Source: Porticoccaceae bacterium (GTDB lineage: Bacteria; Pseudomonadota; Gammaproteobacteria; Pseudomonadales; Porticoccaceae). Taken from it: 64,000 nt of DNA. The notes below the pieces were generated by a model. It saw only the letters and a list, made by a program, of their open reading frames with translations. It had not been told where the DNA came from and made no database searches. The DNA is taken from NCBI GenBank assembly GCA_018069525.1, contig JAGPUQ010000002.1, forward strand, positions 185,202 to 249,201. The letters are read 5' to 3'. Below are positions 17,788 through 27,431 of the stretch, piece after piece (the first letter of the stretch is position 1; every line of letters begins with the position of its first letter). The translations under genes and the position numbers were made by a program.

Positions 17788-19230
17788 ATGTTGAAAATCT
17801 ACAATACCCTGCACAGAAAGAAACAAGAATTTCGGCCCATAGAGCCGGGAAAAATCCAGCTCTACGTCTGCGGCATTACCGTTTACGACTACTGTCATAT
17901 CGGTCACGCGCGGGTATTGGTGGCCTTCGATGCGATTACTCGTTATCTGCGTTCCCAGAATTGGGATGTGAACTATGTGCGTAACATTACCGATATAGAC
18001 GATAAAATATTACAGCGTGCTACTGATAATAACGAAAATTATACCGATCTCACCGCGCGCATGATCGAAGCGATGCACGAAGATGAACGCGCACTCGATA
18101 TACTTCCGCCCAATCACGAGCCCCGCGCCACCGGCCATATTGGCGATATTCTCGATATGATCGAAACCCTGGTAGACAACCACTATGCCTATACCGCCAG
18201 TAATGGGGATATTTATTATCGAGTTAAGCGCTTTCCTGAATACGGCAAGCTGAGTAATAAAAACCCCGACGAATTATTGTCCGGCGCTCGCGTAGACAGC
18301 GACGACGCGAAGGAAGATCCCCGCGACTTTGCCCTTTGGAAAGCGGCTACGGCTGACCAAGTGGGCTGGGAATCACCCTGGGGCCGTGGTCGTCCCGGCT
18401 GGCATATTGAATGCTCCGCGATGTCTACCTGCCTATTGGGCGACACCTTTGATATTCACGGGGGTGGCCCAGATTTGTTATTCCCTCATCACGAAAATGA
18501 GATTGCTCAAAGCGAAGCGGCTACCGGGAAAACCTTTTCTCATTACTGGATGCATGCTGGTGCGGTGCGCGTCGATAATGAGAAAATGTCGAAATCGCTG
18601 AATAACTTTTTTACTATTCGAGAAGTGTTGGAAAAATACCATCCGGAAGTTGTACGCTATTTTTTGTTGTCGAGCCATTACCGTAGTCCCATTAATTATT
18701 CTGAAGATAATTTGATCGAGGCGCGACAGGGCTTAGAACGTTTTTACTTTGCCTTGCAGAACTTTGCCGAAGTACCTGCGTGCGCACTTAGCGAGATGAC
18801 GCTTGGTGGTAGTGGTGATGATGATGATAATAAAGAGGCTAGCTACTACCAGCGTTTTGTCGAGGCGATGGATGACGACTTTAATACTCGCGAAGCTTTT
18901 TCAGTAATGTATGACATGGTGCGGGAATTAAATACCCTGGTGCGGGACGATAATGCGCAGACCCAGGTGCGGACACAAACACTGGCCGCTGAATTAAAAG
19001 CACTGGGTGAAATACTGGGTATTTTAAAAGCTAATCCCGCTGAATTTTTACAGGGTAGTGCCGATACCGAGGCTATATCCAGTGCAGAAATTGATGCTTT
19101 GGTAGCCGAGCGCAACCAGGCCAAACAAGACAAGCAGTATCAGCGCTCCGATGAAATTCGGCAACAACTAGCGGAGCAGGGTGTGGTGCTGGAAGATTCC
19201 CGGGAAGGTACTCGCTGGCGTCGAGAATGA
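17788..19230 (+). CDS. cysS: Cysteinyl-tRNA synthetase
   Basis: 480 aa class I synthetase. Zinc ligand Cys28 (YVCGITVYDY) precedes HIGH at 37-40; KMSKS is at 266-270. The further zinc-site region (WHIECSAM, HHENEIAQSEA) is intact. It charges tRNA-Cys in the cytoplasm. A short Gly/Asp-rich stretch near residues 335-345 (GGSGDDDDN) sits between the catalytic core and the helical domain and is not typical. Co-transcribed with glnS. Confidence 0.97.
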   Translation: MLKIYNTLHRKKQEFRPIEPGKIQLYVCGITVYDYCHIGHARVLVAFDAITRYLRSQNWDVNYVRNITDIDDKILQRATDNNENYTDLTARMIEAMHEDERALDILPPNHEPRATGHIGDILDMIETLVDNHYAYTASNGDIYYRVKRFPEYGKLSNKNPDELLSGARVDSDDAKEDPRDFALWKAATADQVGWESPWGRGRPGWHIECSAMSTCLLGDTFDIHGGGPDLLFPHHENEIAQSEAATGKTFSHYWMHAGAVRVDNEKMSKSLNNFFTIREVLEKYHPEVVRYFLLSSHYRSPINYSEDNLIEARQGLERFYFALQNFAEVPACALSEMTLGGSGDDDDNKEASYYQRFVEAMDDDFNTREAFSVMYDMVRELNTLVRDDNAQTQVRTQTLAAELKALGEILGILKANPAEFLQGSADTEAISSAEIDALVAERNQAKQDKQYQRSDEIRQQLAEQGVVLEDSREGTRWRRE

Positions 19231-19250
19231 TGAGTGTTACGTTTCATCAA

Positions 19251-19280
19251 GCTAAGTCAGGATAAGTCTAGATAAGATGA
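19251..19280. repeat. Three imperfect 10-bp units before the esterase gene
   Basis: GCTAAGTCAG, GATAAGTCTA and GATAAGATGA follow each other directly and end 9 bp before the esterase ATG. The degree of match is modest, so chance is possible. Confidence 0.4.
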
Positions 19281-19289
19281 GTTGGTGAT

Positions 19290-20255
19290 ATGAATTGCAG
19301 AACCAACAAGCAGCAAGGTTTATCGGTACTTGCCACCACTTACCTGGTGTTGATTACCGCAGTGCTGGTGCTCGGCTTTTGGTTGTATAACAAGTACAGC
19401 TATTCCGGTGAACATCTTGTTGCCAAAGCCTTCGAATATCCGAGTAATTATTCGCCGGCGTGTTCACTTGAAGTTTCTGTTGCTAGTAAAAAAACCGCCG
19501 CTGATCATCTGCGTATACAGGCCGACAGCAAGCTCGCTTTCAGCGTTACCACACCTAATAACTATCGGGGTGATTATGCTCATCCTTTATTGGTGGTCTG
19601 GGCTCCATCCGGCTTTAGCGAAGGTTTATCCGAACGCTTTACCGGACTCACCGGGCAGGCTACCGAGCTAGGGTATGTGGTAGTGTACGTGCGTAGCATG
19701 CCTCTGAGTCAAAAGGCTTTGGGTCAACTTGCCACGGTGCCCAGTGAAGTCAGTCGCGAGTGGTGTATTGATGAAAGCCGCGTTTTTTATACCGGCCACT
19801 CGGATGGCGGCACGGTAAGCAATGCGCTCACGGTGATGACGGACTTGGCTCTTGCTTCTAAGGAAAGTGCCTCTAACGACAGCACCCTTAACAACAGCAC
19901 CCTTAACAACCGCACCTCTCACAACATAAGGCCTCAGGCTATAGCCCCCAGCGCCATGGGTATGCAGGGCAGGGATATGGCCGAGTTTTCGTGCCCACAA
20001 CCCACCGCAATTATGCTGATGCACAATCGCGACGATACCCACTTCCCCAATTTCGGGGAGTCTGTAATCGAGTGGTGGGCACAGTGTAATCAGTGCTCAG
20101 GAGGCCGAGAAGCGGCGTCCTATCCCTTATGTGAGGCTTATACGGGTTGCGCAGCGCCGACATTATTCTGTCAGGCCGAAGGCGGCCACGCCCACTGGCC
20201 GGGTTTTGAGCATCGAGTGCTAGATTTTTTTAACGGGGTAGATATTAGTCGCTAG
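19290..20255 (+). CDS. Anchored PHB-depolymerase/feruloyl-esterase-like hydrolase
   Basis: 321 aa. A hydrophobic N-terminal segment (about 13-32) could be an anchor or uncleaved signal, placing the enzyme in the periplasm. The alpha/beta-hydrolase nucleophile is Ser171 in GHSDGG. A later His in GGHAHWPG and an Asp in the NRDDTHFP region complete a plausible triad. The pattern is closest to the Esterase_PHB/LpqC group of secreted esterases. Cysteines (47, 153, and a C-terminal cluster) could form disulfides. Residues ~193-212 are an Asn/Ser/Thr-rich insertion built from 15-bp DNA repeats. The natural ester substrate is unknown. Confidence 0.7.
   Translation: MNCRTNKQQGLSVLATTYLVLITAVLVLGFWLYNKYSYSGEHLVAKAFEYPSNYSPACSLEVSVASKKTAADHLRIQADSKLAFSVTTPNNYRGDYAHPLLVVWAPSGFSEGLSERFTGLTGQATELGYVVVYVRSMPLSQKALGQLATVPSEVSREWCIDESRVFYTGHSDGGTVSNALTVMTDLALASKESASNDSTLNNSTLNNRTSHNIRPQAIAPSAMGMQGRDMAEFSCPQPTAIMLMHNRDDTHFPNFGESVIEWWAQCNQCSGGREAASYPLCEAYTGCAAPTLFCQAEGGHAHWPGFEHRVLDFFNGVDISR
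19866..19925 (+). repeat. In-frame 15-bp repeat inside the esterase gene
   Basis: Four consecutive 15-bp units, two of them identical (AGCACCCTTAACAAC), encode SASND, STLNN, STLNN and RTSHN. They form a flexible insertion downstream of the catalytic serine. Confidence 0.75.
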
Positions 20256-20368
20256 GCGTTTTTAATTTAAACCCTAAATTTTAATTTTTAGACCTGCGCC
20301 TTAATACCGGATCTCAAGAATTCTTAAATTTCTTTTTAAATATTAAACTAAAGGTAACCATTAAGCAT

Positions 20369-22006
20369 ATGACTAATCAAAACGAGAAGATACTGGACGC
20401 AGTTGTCGTCGGGACCGGTATGGCTGGTCTGTATATGATCAAACGTCTGAATGACCGAGGCATGAATATTCAGGCGATTGAAGCGGGATCTGGCGTTGGC
20501 GGTGCCTGGTACTGGAACCGCTACCCCGGTTGTCGTGCGGATTTACCCATCATTGAATACTCCTACTCTTTCTCTAAGGAGCTGGAGCAAGAGTGGGATT
20601 GGACAGAAGTGATGGCCGGACAGCCCGAAATCGAACGCTATCTAAACCACACTGCGGACAAATTTGATCTGCGTAAGGATATTAAATTTAACACCAAGGT
20701 GACGGACGCCATCTACGATGAAGACGCTAATCTTTGGACGGTAAAAACTGACCAGGGTGATACCTACACCTGTAAATACTGCATTATGGCGACCGGCTGC
20801 TTGAATGAACCCAACTATCCAAACTTCAACAATGCGGATTCATTTGCCGGGGACGTATATCACACCGCCCAATGGCCAGGAGAAGGCGTTGATCTGACCG
20901 GTAAGCGCGTCGCCATCATCGGTTGCGGTTCATCTGGCGTACAAGCCATACCTCAAATCGCCAAGCAAGCTAAGGAACTGATTGCCTTCCAGCGCAGCCC
21001 GATTTATACCTTCCCCGCAAAAAACGCGCCGATGAATCCGAAGTTTCTTACTCAGGCGAAAGCCGACTACGAGGAAATTCGTGAACGACAGCGCGACAAT
21101 GAAATGGGCATTGCAAACTATAACGGGCCAAAGAAAGACAAAGACCCGAATAAGCCTAAGCCCAGTAGAAAAATTTTGGATATTTCTCCCGAGCAGCGCA
21201 AGCAAGAAATCAAGGAGTTCGGTCTTAATGTACTGTCACAGTATGTAGATACTTACTTTAACCCAGAAGCAAATGAAATCGCCTGCGAGCTGTACCGCGA
21301 GTTTTTGCAAGAAACTCTGGGGGATGCGCAAAAAGCCGATGCTTTGTCGCCGAAGAACTATCCGCTGCACTGTAAGCGCCCGGTTATTGATACCGAATAT
21401 TATTCAGCGTTCAAGCAGGATAACGTGTCTATCGTCGACCTGCGCGAAACCTCTGTGGAGGAAGTGACGCCTACGGGTCTGCGTACCAGTGATGCAGAAT
21501 ACCAATTCGATGTGCTGGTGTACGCCACTGGTTTTGACGCCATGACCGGTACCATTAAACGCCTGAACATTCGTGGCCGTGACAACAAGCTGCTAGCTGA
21601 TGAATGGAAAGAGGGCCCGCGCATGTACATGGGCTTACAAAGTGTCGGCTTCCCCAACTTCTTCACCGTTACCGGCCCCGGTAGCCCCTCCGTGGTGAGT
21701 AATGTTTTGCACTCCATTGAGCAGCATGTGGAATGGATAGATGACTGCATTGCGTATTTGCGGGAAAACAACATCAAAACCATTGAGCCGAAACTAGAAG
21801 CCCAGGATGCCTGGGTTGAGCACGTGAACAAGGCGGCAGAAGGCTCGATGATGAACGCGCCAAGCTGCAATTCCTGGTATCTCGGTACTAATATCGAGGG
21901 CAAGCCACGGGGCTTTATGCCGTATTTGGCGGGTACTAAAACTTATCGCGAAGAGTGCGAAGAGGTGGTTGCCAAGGGCTACGAAGGTTTTGCTCTGGAG
22001 GCTTAA
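20369..22006 (+). CDS. Baeyer-Villiger-type flavin monooxygenase
   Basis: 545 aa. The FAD-binding GxGxxG is VVGTGMAG (about 13-20). A second Rossmann site for NADPH is VAIIGCGSSGVQ. The Baeyer-Villiger fingerprint FxGxxxHxxxW(P) is at 159-170 (FAGDVYHTAQWP). These point to a cyclohexanone- or phenylacetone-monooxygenase-like enzyme that inserts oxygen next to a ketone to give an ester or lactone. The substrate cannot be told from sequence. The esterase encoded just upstream could hydrolyse such an ester, but its likely periplasmic location argues against direct coupling. A single gene, 113 bp after the esterase. Confidence 0.9.
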   Translation: MTNQNEKILDAVVVGTGMAGLYMIKRLNDRGMNIQAIEAGSGVGGAWYWNRYPGCRADLPIIEYSYSFSKELEQEWDWTEVMAGQPEIERYLNHTADKFDLRKDIKFNTKVTDAIYDEDANLWTVKTDQGDTYTCKYCIMATGCLNEPNYPNFNNADSFAGDVYHTAQWPGEGVDLTGKRVAIIGCGSSGVQAIPQIAKQAKELIAFQRSPIYTFPAKNAPMNPKFLTQAKADYEEIRERQRDNEMGIANYNGPKKDKDPNKPKPSRKILDISPEQRKQEIKEFGLNVLSQYVDTYFNPEANEIACELYREFLQETLGDAQKADALSPKNYPLHCKRPVIDTEYYSAFKQDNVSIVDLRETSVEEVTPTGLRTSDAEYQFDVLVYATGFDAMTGTIKRLNIRGRDNKLLADEWKEGPRMYMGLQSVGFPNFFTVTGPGSPSVVSNVLHSIEQHVEWIDDCIAYLRENNIKTIEPKLEAQDAWVEHVNKAAEGSMMNAPSCNSWYLGTNIEGKPRGFMPYLAGTKTYREECEEVVAKGYEGFALEA

Positions 22007-22078
22007 TAAGGGACGAATTGGCCATCATCAGAACAGATAGGTACATCTGCTGGTGGCCATGTTTCCCGGTGGAGAGCA

Positions 22079-22155
22079 TAGTCGGAGAAACAGTATTTGA
22101 ACCTGCGACCCCTGCTTCCCGAAGGTAGTGCTCTACCAGGCTGAGCTACTCTCCG
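22079..22155 (-). pseudogene. Degenerate tRNA-Pro (CGG)
   Basis: A 77-nt tRNA-like cloverleaf on the minus strand. The acceptor stem (CGGAGAG/TTCTCCG, one G-T), D arm and a TTCGGGA anticodon loop (CGG) are clear. The anticodon stem has two mismatches (CTACC against AGCAG). The T stem lacks the universal G53-C61 pair (G opposite A), and the encoded 3' end is CTA instead of CCA. Together these suggest a decayed copy of a proline tRNA. The rest of the 370-bp gap between the monooxygenase and the patatin gene contains nothing else I can name. Confidence 0.65.
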
Positions 22156-22376
22156 TTTTTTGTGTATTGCTTTTGTTTATGACTTAATTGTTATTCAATC
22201 ATTGAGTTATAAAATTAATGATTCGACGATCAGACAGCTAAGCAAGCGTGTAATTTAATTTTTAAATTTACGGTTGAGATCGGGGTAAGTTAGTGGTGCA
22301 TGAGGTTGGTTTAGAAAAAACCAGGTTAAATTTGTCTTTATCGTGGATATGTCGTCCCGGTAGAGCACAATGCTTT

Positions 22377-23393
22377 TTAGCGGTCTAAACTGTTGACCCT
22401 TGAAGAATTGGAAGTCTCAGCTCGTACAGCGGCCACATTAGTTAACAGTTGTCGAAGACTTTTTATGTTTTCTTCAAACCAGAGGAAGGCGTAAGATCTG
22501 AGATCTTCAACGCGCTTTGGATTGGTATTGTCCAGTTGCATTAACTTTCGTGGCAGAAACCCGTCAACACGCAAGTAGCGCTCGCCGAGTAATTGCTCGC
22601 ACTGGTGGAAGCTTACGGAGGAACTTGCGCTCATCATGTAATCCAGTAAACCATTGTTTAGCCAACCAACCACGCCCCATTTCCGGGAGGCTTTGCCGAT
22701 TCGATCCCGATCCTGTTGTCCAAGATCATGAACGGGTTTACCGGTACCCAGAGATATGATCCAAAGGTCTTCAAAAGTATGACCGATTGCCAGCGCTTCG
22801 GTTATCGCACAAACGCTGGGGTCGTTAGTAGCTATGGAGCCATCAATCAGCCAACGTCGCATTGGGGCAGAGCTATCCACGGTCGGGTAAAGAGTAGGTG
22901 CTGCGGTTGATGCATCGCAAATTTCTGCCAGGGAAGGGTTATAGGAAGCATCGTGACCTCGATTGTTTTTAAAAGTGACTAATTCTCGATCAATAAAATC
23001 ATAGGCCAGTATTAGTAAATGCTTGTCCTTGATATCGTTGATATGTAAACCCTGGCAAACATCGTCGATATATTGTCGCTTATTGATACCGTCGTATTTC
23101 GGTTGGTTTTGCATTCGACCGAGGAGGCGGTCCCAGATGGATTGATTAAACATATGGGATAAATTCTCAGATGAGTAACTAAAATTAGCTAGCTGCTCCA
23201 TTGAACCTGCATTCTGAGCGCAGTATGTTGCGATTGTCGCGCCTGTGCTAACCCCAGCAAAAAAATCAAAAGAATCGTATACATTGATCCCTGCTTCTTT
23301 CTCCAGGTGGTATAGCAGTTGTGCAGGAATAACGCCTCGGGTTCCGCCGCCGTCGATGGATAAAATCAGAATGGGCCCTAGATCACTCATCAT
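22377..23393 (-). CDS. Patatin-like phospholipase
   Basis: 338 aa from the ATG at 23393, chosen because GAGGG lies 6 bases upstream; in-frame codons further upstream have no such signal. The patatin catalytic parts are complete: oxyanion loop DGGGTRG (14-20), nucleophile Ser49 in GVSTG, and catalytic Asp184 in DGS. It should hydrolyse acyl chains of membrane lipids. There is no signal peptide or membrane segment, so cytosolic. It is divergent from a DevBCA-like exporter with only about 145 bp between the starts, so a shared control region is likely. It resembles CBASS effector patatins only in general form; no cyclase gene is present. Confidence 0.85.
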   Translation of the reverse strand: MMSDLGPILILSIDGGGTRGVIPAQLLYHLEKEAGINVYDSFDFFAGVSTGATIATYCAQNAGSMEQLANFSYSSENLSHMFNQSIWDRLLGRMQNQPKYDGINKRQYIDDVCQGLHINDIKDKHLLILAYDFIDRELVTFKNNRGHDASYNPSLAEICDASTAAPTLYPTVDSSAPMRRWLIDGSIATNDPSVCAITEALAIGHTFEDLWIISLGTGKPVHDLGQQDRDRIGKASRKWGVVGWLNNGLLDYMMSASSSVSFHQCEQLLGERYLRVDGFLPRKLMQLDNTNPKRVEDLRSYAFLWFEENIKSLRQLLTNVAAVRAETSNSSRVNSLDR

Positions 23394-23539
23394 CTTTCCC
23401 TCTGTAGACCTACTACATGATGATCTTGTTATTGGTGTTTTAATAGATTGGAATGTTCTGATGGATAGAATATAGTTGATTTCAACTAGATGTGCCATTG
23501 ATACCTATAATATTCACATCAGTTAATTTTGGAGATCAC

Positions 23540-24304
23540 ATGCAACGAAATTTTTTGTTTGCGCTGGTAGTTTTATTAGCGTTTATGGCTGTGGGAGTTC
23601 AAGCACGCAACGTAACTTGTCTAGGTAGAATCGAGCCTTTCAACGGTGTGTATAAGCCGGCGGGTCCTTCGGCTGTTTCGGTTGTATCCGAGTTGCGAGT
23701 TCTTGAAGGATCGAAAGTAAAAATTGGTGACGTACTCGCTACTCTCGACGGGTATGCACTGGCAAAGGCTGAGCTCGATCGCGCGAAAGCTGATCTGGAT
23801 TATGCGCAGTTGGTGATGGGTCGCGAAAATAAATTATTAAGCGCTACATCACAATCCCGGCGCGACGAGGCTAACTACAATGTTAATGTAAGCAGGGCAG
23901 GCCTCGCTGCGGCCAGAGCGCGGCTTGAGCTTACTCTAGTGCGAGCACCAGTCGGCGGCGAAGTTCTATTAATTCACACGCGTGAAGGTGAGCGTATTAC
24001 CGAAATGGGTTTGCTGGAATTGGGGCAGACCGAGAAAATGTATGTCGTTGCAGAAGTCTATGAGACTGATGTCGGGATGATTGCAGTAGGGCAAAACGTA
24101 ACTATTACCAGTCCAGCGCTGTCTAAAGTCATGTCTGGAAAGGTTGAACGCATAGGTAAGATAATCGGCAAGATCGATAGTCTCGCTCTTGATCCAGTAA
24201 CCAGAACAGATTCAAGGGTTGTAGAGGTTTTTGTTCTTCTGGACGATCCACAAGCGGTGGCGAATCTCACTAACCTGCAGGTGCAGGTTGAGATAGGCGA
24301 TTAA
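23540..24304 (+). CDS. HlyD/DevB-like periplasmic adaptor of an ABC exporter
   Basis: 254 aa from the ATG at 23540, preceded by TTTGGAGA. A signal peptide spans about 1-22 (ends VQA). The order is then a lipoyl-like half, a helical hairpin (AKAELDRAKADLDYAQ, and a second helix around NYNVNVSRAGLAAARA), the other lipoyl half (VRAPVGGEVL) and a beta-barrel domain. This is a membrane fusion protein, but short; most are 350-400 aa. It should link the inner-membrane permease encoded next to an outer-membrane factor, which is not encoded here. The stop overlaps the next start (TAATGA). Confidence 0.82.
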   Translation: MQRNFLFALVVLLAFMAVGVQARNVTCLGRIEPFNGVYKPAGPSAVSVVSELRVLEGSKVKIGDVLATLDGYALAKAELDRAKADLDYAQLVMGRENKLLSATSQSRRDEANYNVNVSRAGLAAARARLELTLVRAPVGGEVLLIHTREGERITEMGLLELGQTEKMYVVAEVYETDVGMIAVGQNVTITSPALSKVMSGKVERIGKIIGKIDSLALDPVTRTDSRVVEVFVLLDDPQAVANLTNLQVQVEIGD

Positions 24305-25464
24305 TGACACGCCGGGTTCCCTACGCCTGGCTGCAGTTAAGCCACGAAAAGCGGCGACTTATGGCCGCGATCGGGGGCATCATGTTTGCCGTTATTTTAG
24401 TTTTTATGCAGTTGGGCTTGCGCGCAGCATTATTTGATAGCTCGGTCCGATTTCATCGCAGTCTCGATTACGATCTCGTGATGTTGAGTCCACGCACCCC
24501 GTTTCTTGCCCAAACAAAGGAATTTCCACGCAACCGCTTAATTCAGGCTGCCGGGTTCGATGGAGTTGAATCTGTGTCGCCGCTCTATACAGCTCTGGCG
24601 CGAAGCTATTACGAGCCTACCCCGGATGTTCACCGCAAGATATTGGTGATCGGTATTGATCCTAAAGACACTAATATTCGACTGCCTGGCGTGAACGATT
24701 TTTTATTTATGCTGCGTGAACCCGATACGGTAATTATGGACCATTTTTCACGTCGTGAATTTAATCCGATTATTGAAAATTTTAATAACAAAGTGCCAGT
24801 CGAATTAATGCTTAATGAGCGACATGTTCGCTTGATCGGGCTGTATGGTTTGGGTGCATCCTTTGGAGTGGATGGTTCGGTAATCACTAGTGATCTCAAT
24901 TTTTTGCGCATTATGCCTTCCCGATCGATGGGGAGTATTGACCTTGGATTGATTCGAGTTACTGATGGTCAGAGTCCTGAAACGGTTCAATCTGAACTTA
25001 AGCACTTATTGCCAAATGATGTCTTGGTGTTGTCTCGACTTGAATATGTGCAAAGAGAAGTTGATTACTGGAATAGCAGTACACCGATTGGTTATATCTT
25101 TACATTGGGTGCGGTAATCGGTGGGATTGTTGGGTTAATTATTGTTTACCAAATTCTTTATTCTGATGTTGCTAACCATCTTGCAGAGTATGCAACCTTA
25201 AAAGCAATGGGTTACACCAATGGTTTTCTGTCGCGACTTGTATTACAGGAAGCACTGATTCTATCGGTGCTCAGTTTTATTCCGGCGTTGGGTCTTTCCA
25301 TGTTGCTGTATTCACAGGCTGCCGAGGCAACTCAGCTACCCTTGAGCATGACCACTGAGCGTGCCCTGGCAGTGTTGATGATGACGATATTGATGTGCTC
25401 TATATCTGGGCTTTTGGCTATTCGTAAGTTGCGCGGTATTGACCCAGCGGAGGTGTTTGCGTGA
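24304..25464 (+). CDS. DevC-like FtsX-family permease
   Basis: 386 aa. One membrane segment lies near residues 18-38. A large extracytoplasmic domain follows (~45-255), then three C-terminal segments (~260-285, ~310-335, ~355-375). This is the FtsX/MacB topology, and length and order match the DevC family of heterocyst glycolipid exporters. It would form the inner-membrane channel or mechanotransmission part of the exporter. It overlaps the adaptor gene by 1 base and the ATPase gene by 4 bases (GTGA), so the three subunits are translationally coupled. Confidence 0.85.
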   Translation: MTRRVPYAWLQLSHEKRRLMAAIGGIMFAVILVFMQLGLRAALFDSSVRFHRSLDYDLVMLSPRTPFLAQTKEFPRNRLIQAAGFDGVESVSPLYTALARSYYEPTPDVHRKILVIGIDPKDTNIRLPGVNDFLFMLREPDTVIMDHFSRREFNPIIENFNNKVPVELMLNERHVRLIGLYGLGASFGVDGSVITSDLNFLRIMPSRSMGSIDLGLIRVTDGQSPETVQSELKHLLPNDVLVLSRLEYVQREVDYWNSSTPIGYIFTLGAVIGGIVGLIIVYQILYSDVANHLAEYATLKAMGYTNGFLSRLVLQEALILSVLSFIPALGLSMLLYSQAAEATQLPLSMTTERALAVLMMTILMCSISGLLAIRKLRGIDPAEVFA

Positions 25465-26519
25465 CAGCACTTTCGGTTCGTATTACCGACCTTCAATACA
25501 GCCATCAAAAGGGAGAATTTGGACGCAAGGTGCTCAGTGACATCTCAGTACAATTTTTATCCGGTGGTATAACCGTGCTGACTGGGCCGTCCGGTTCGGG
25601 TAAGAGTACCTTATTGACGATCATTGGAGGCTTGCGGCGCGCAGAGCTTGGGAGTGTGGACGTGCTGGGTACACAGCTTGTTGGTGCTAGTGAAAAACAA
25701 CTCGTTGGGCTACGACGACAAATTGGTTTCATCTTTCAGCAGCACAACCTCGCTCCCGCCTTGACAGTTCGACAAAATATCCATATGGGTTTACAGCTTG
25801 GCCCTCGGTGTAGTCATAAGGAAGCTGTGGAGCGGATCGAATCTGTAGCGAGTAAAGTCGATATGAGGGAACACCTTGATAAACGTCCAAACGAGCTTTC
25901 GGGCGGGCAGCAACAACGTGTTGGTATTGCCCGAGCACTGGTTAATGAACCGAAATTGATCCTGGCGGATGAACCTACGGCCTCACTGGACCGGGATTCC
26001 GGTCAGGCAGTGATGAAAATATTGAATGACCTAACCAGGCAACAGGACAGTACCGTACTGCTCGTAACTCACGACAAGCGAATTCTAGAGAGTGCGGACG
26101 CGCTATTGACTCTTGAAGACGGCAATATCATCCAGCCATCCGATGGACTCTTGAATGACACCAGTTCGGTCATAAGAGCACTGCGAAAGTTTGAGCGCGC
26201 TCACTTTGGTCAGTTACTGAGTTTCAGTAATGCGCTCGCACAGGTAGCTCTCGTCGACGGTGTATTGACTGAGACGGAGTATCAGGTGATGAGGGAGTGC
26301 ATCAGTCAGTCGGGTACGGTCAGCGACGCCGAACTGGAATTCGTTCTTGAAATGGCGCTGGCAATGGCAGAAGGCTGGCGAGAAGACCATGGGGATAAGA
26401 CACGTCGAGAAACGCTTGCGCTTGCCCTCGAGGCAGTTGCTGCTGCAGATGGCCATATTAGTGATATCGAGCGAAAGTTAATCAGTCAATTGTTAACGCC
26501 GCCTACGTTAAAGGCATAA
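25461..26519 (+). CDS. DevA-like ABC exporter ATPase with C-terminal TerB-like domain
   Basis: 352 aa from GTG. The ATPase (1-~235) has Walker [10 protein letters not shown] (42-50), signature LSGGQ (146-150), Walker B ending LADE (168-171) and switch His204. The remaining ~110 residues are not part of a normal DevA/LolD-type ATPase, which ends near 225-235. They contain two acidic repeats, [11 protein letters not shown] (263-273) and [11 protein letters not shown] (327-337), the pattern of TerB-like helical metal-binding domains. The fusion may sense calcium or another cation, or tether the ATPase. It ends the three-gene exporter operon. Confidence 0.85.
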   Translation: MTALSVRITDLQYSHQKGEFGRKVLSDISVQFLSGGITVLTGPSGSGKSTLLTIIGGLRRAELGSVDVLGTQLVGASEKQLVGLRRQIGFIFQQHNLAPALTVRQNIHMGLQLGPRCSHKEAVERIESVASKVDMREHLDKRPNELSGGQQQRVGIARALVNEPKLILADEPTASLDRDSGQAVMKILNDLTRQQDSTVLLVTHDKRILESADALLTLEDGNIIQPSDGLLNDTSSVIRALRKFERAHFGQLLSFSNALAQVALVDGVLTETEYQVMRECISQSGTVSDAELEFVLEMALAMAEGWREDHGDKTRRETLALALEAVAAADGHISDIERKLISQLLTPPTLKA

Positions 26520-26582
26520 GTCTTATTTTCATCAAGAGTTGTCATCAAAAGCCGTCATCAAAAATCGTGGCCAGAAAATGTC

Positions 26583-27431
26583 CTAATCATCGTCAAGTAG
26601 CTGATCAAGCTTGCGATCTAACTTAGCAAGTTTGCGCTCAATATTGGTCAGGCGTTTATGGACGCTGTGCTCGGAACTGATGATTGCATCCTCTTTACGA
26701 CGTAGAAAAAAGGCGGCAAAACTTGCGGTCAGCATGGCAAATAATCCCAGACCGAGTAACATGATAACGCTGGCAACGATCTTACCCACCGGGGTTTCGG
26801 GCACAATATCCCCATAACCCACGGTAGTAATGGTGACCCAGGCCCACCAGATACCATCCGCCGGCGAGCCAATGCCGGGGTCGAGGGCAGACATCATTAC
26901 ACCGGCCATGACAATTACGATGATACTGGCGATGATGGTGGCGCCCAGCTCGTTACGAGACAGCATGGTGCGCACCCGGCCCCCGAGATGTACTAACAAC
27001 GTGAGCAGGATCAATAAGCGTAGCAGGCGTAGAGCGCCGAGGTAGGTATTCCATTGCCAGAGCAGGGGGATACCACCGACAATAATTACCAGATTCAGCC
27101 AGTTACCCCGCAGATATCGTCGGGTATCGTTCACCAACAGGGAAAGTAGTGAGGTTTCCAAAATAAAGAAACCCCACAACCATAGGTCGTAGCTCTGATA
27201 GGCATAGCTTTGGTTGGTATAGCCTGGTTCGGCAGTACCGCTGGATTGAAAGCTCCAGTTGAGTAGGATCCAGATGGCAGCCATCAGCATGGGTGCTTCC
27301 AGGATAGCTCCGGTGCGTTTGGCAGCCAGATTTTCGTCGGCGTGGATACCAGCGGCACCGATGAAGTAGCTAAGTTTTCTGAGAGGTTTCTTCATGGTCA
27401 ATTTGGGCCTGGAATGGCTGTATTCTAGCAT
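26583..27431 (-). CDS. Voltage-gated-type potassium channel subunit
   Basis: 282 aa. Four N-terminal hydrophobic segments end in a short basic S4-like helix (RLLRLL, 135-140). Then come a pore helix, the K+ selectivity filter TVGYGD (203-208) and a last membrane segment. The C-terminus (~255-282) is a charged coiled coil likely to drive tetramer formation. The start may be the Met at residue 13 (MKKPLRK), because the first 12 residues are unconserved-looking. It conducts K+ through the inner membrane. Convergent with the exporter operon, with 63 bp between. Confidence 0.87.
   Translation of the reverse strand: MLEYSHSRPKLTMKKPLRKLSYFIGAAGIHADENLAAKRTGAILEAPMLMAAIWILLNWSFQSSGTAEPGYTNQSYAYQSYDLWLWGFFILETSLLSLLVNDTRRYLRGNWLNLVIIVGGIPLLWQWNTYLGALRLLRLLILLTLLVHLGGRVRTMLSRNELGATIIASIIVIVMAGVMMSALDPGIGSPADGIWWAWVTITTVGYGDIVPETPVGKIVASVIMLLGLGLFAMLTASFAAFFLRRKEDAIISSEHSVHKRLTNIERKLAKLDRKLDQLLDDD

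Noticed and set aside
22377..23393. Patatin as a CBASS effector (CapV)
   Set aside because: No CD-NTase or other CBASS gene is within reach; the neighbour is an exporter operon.
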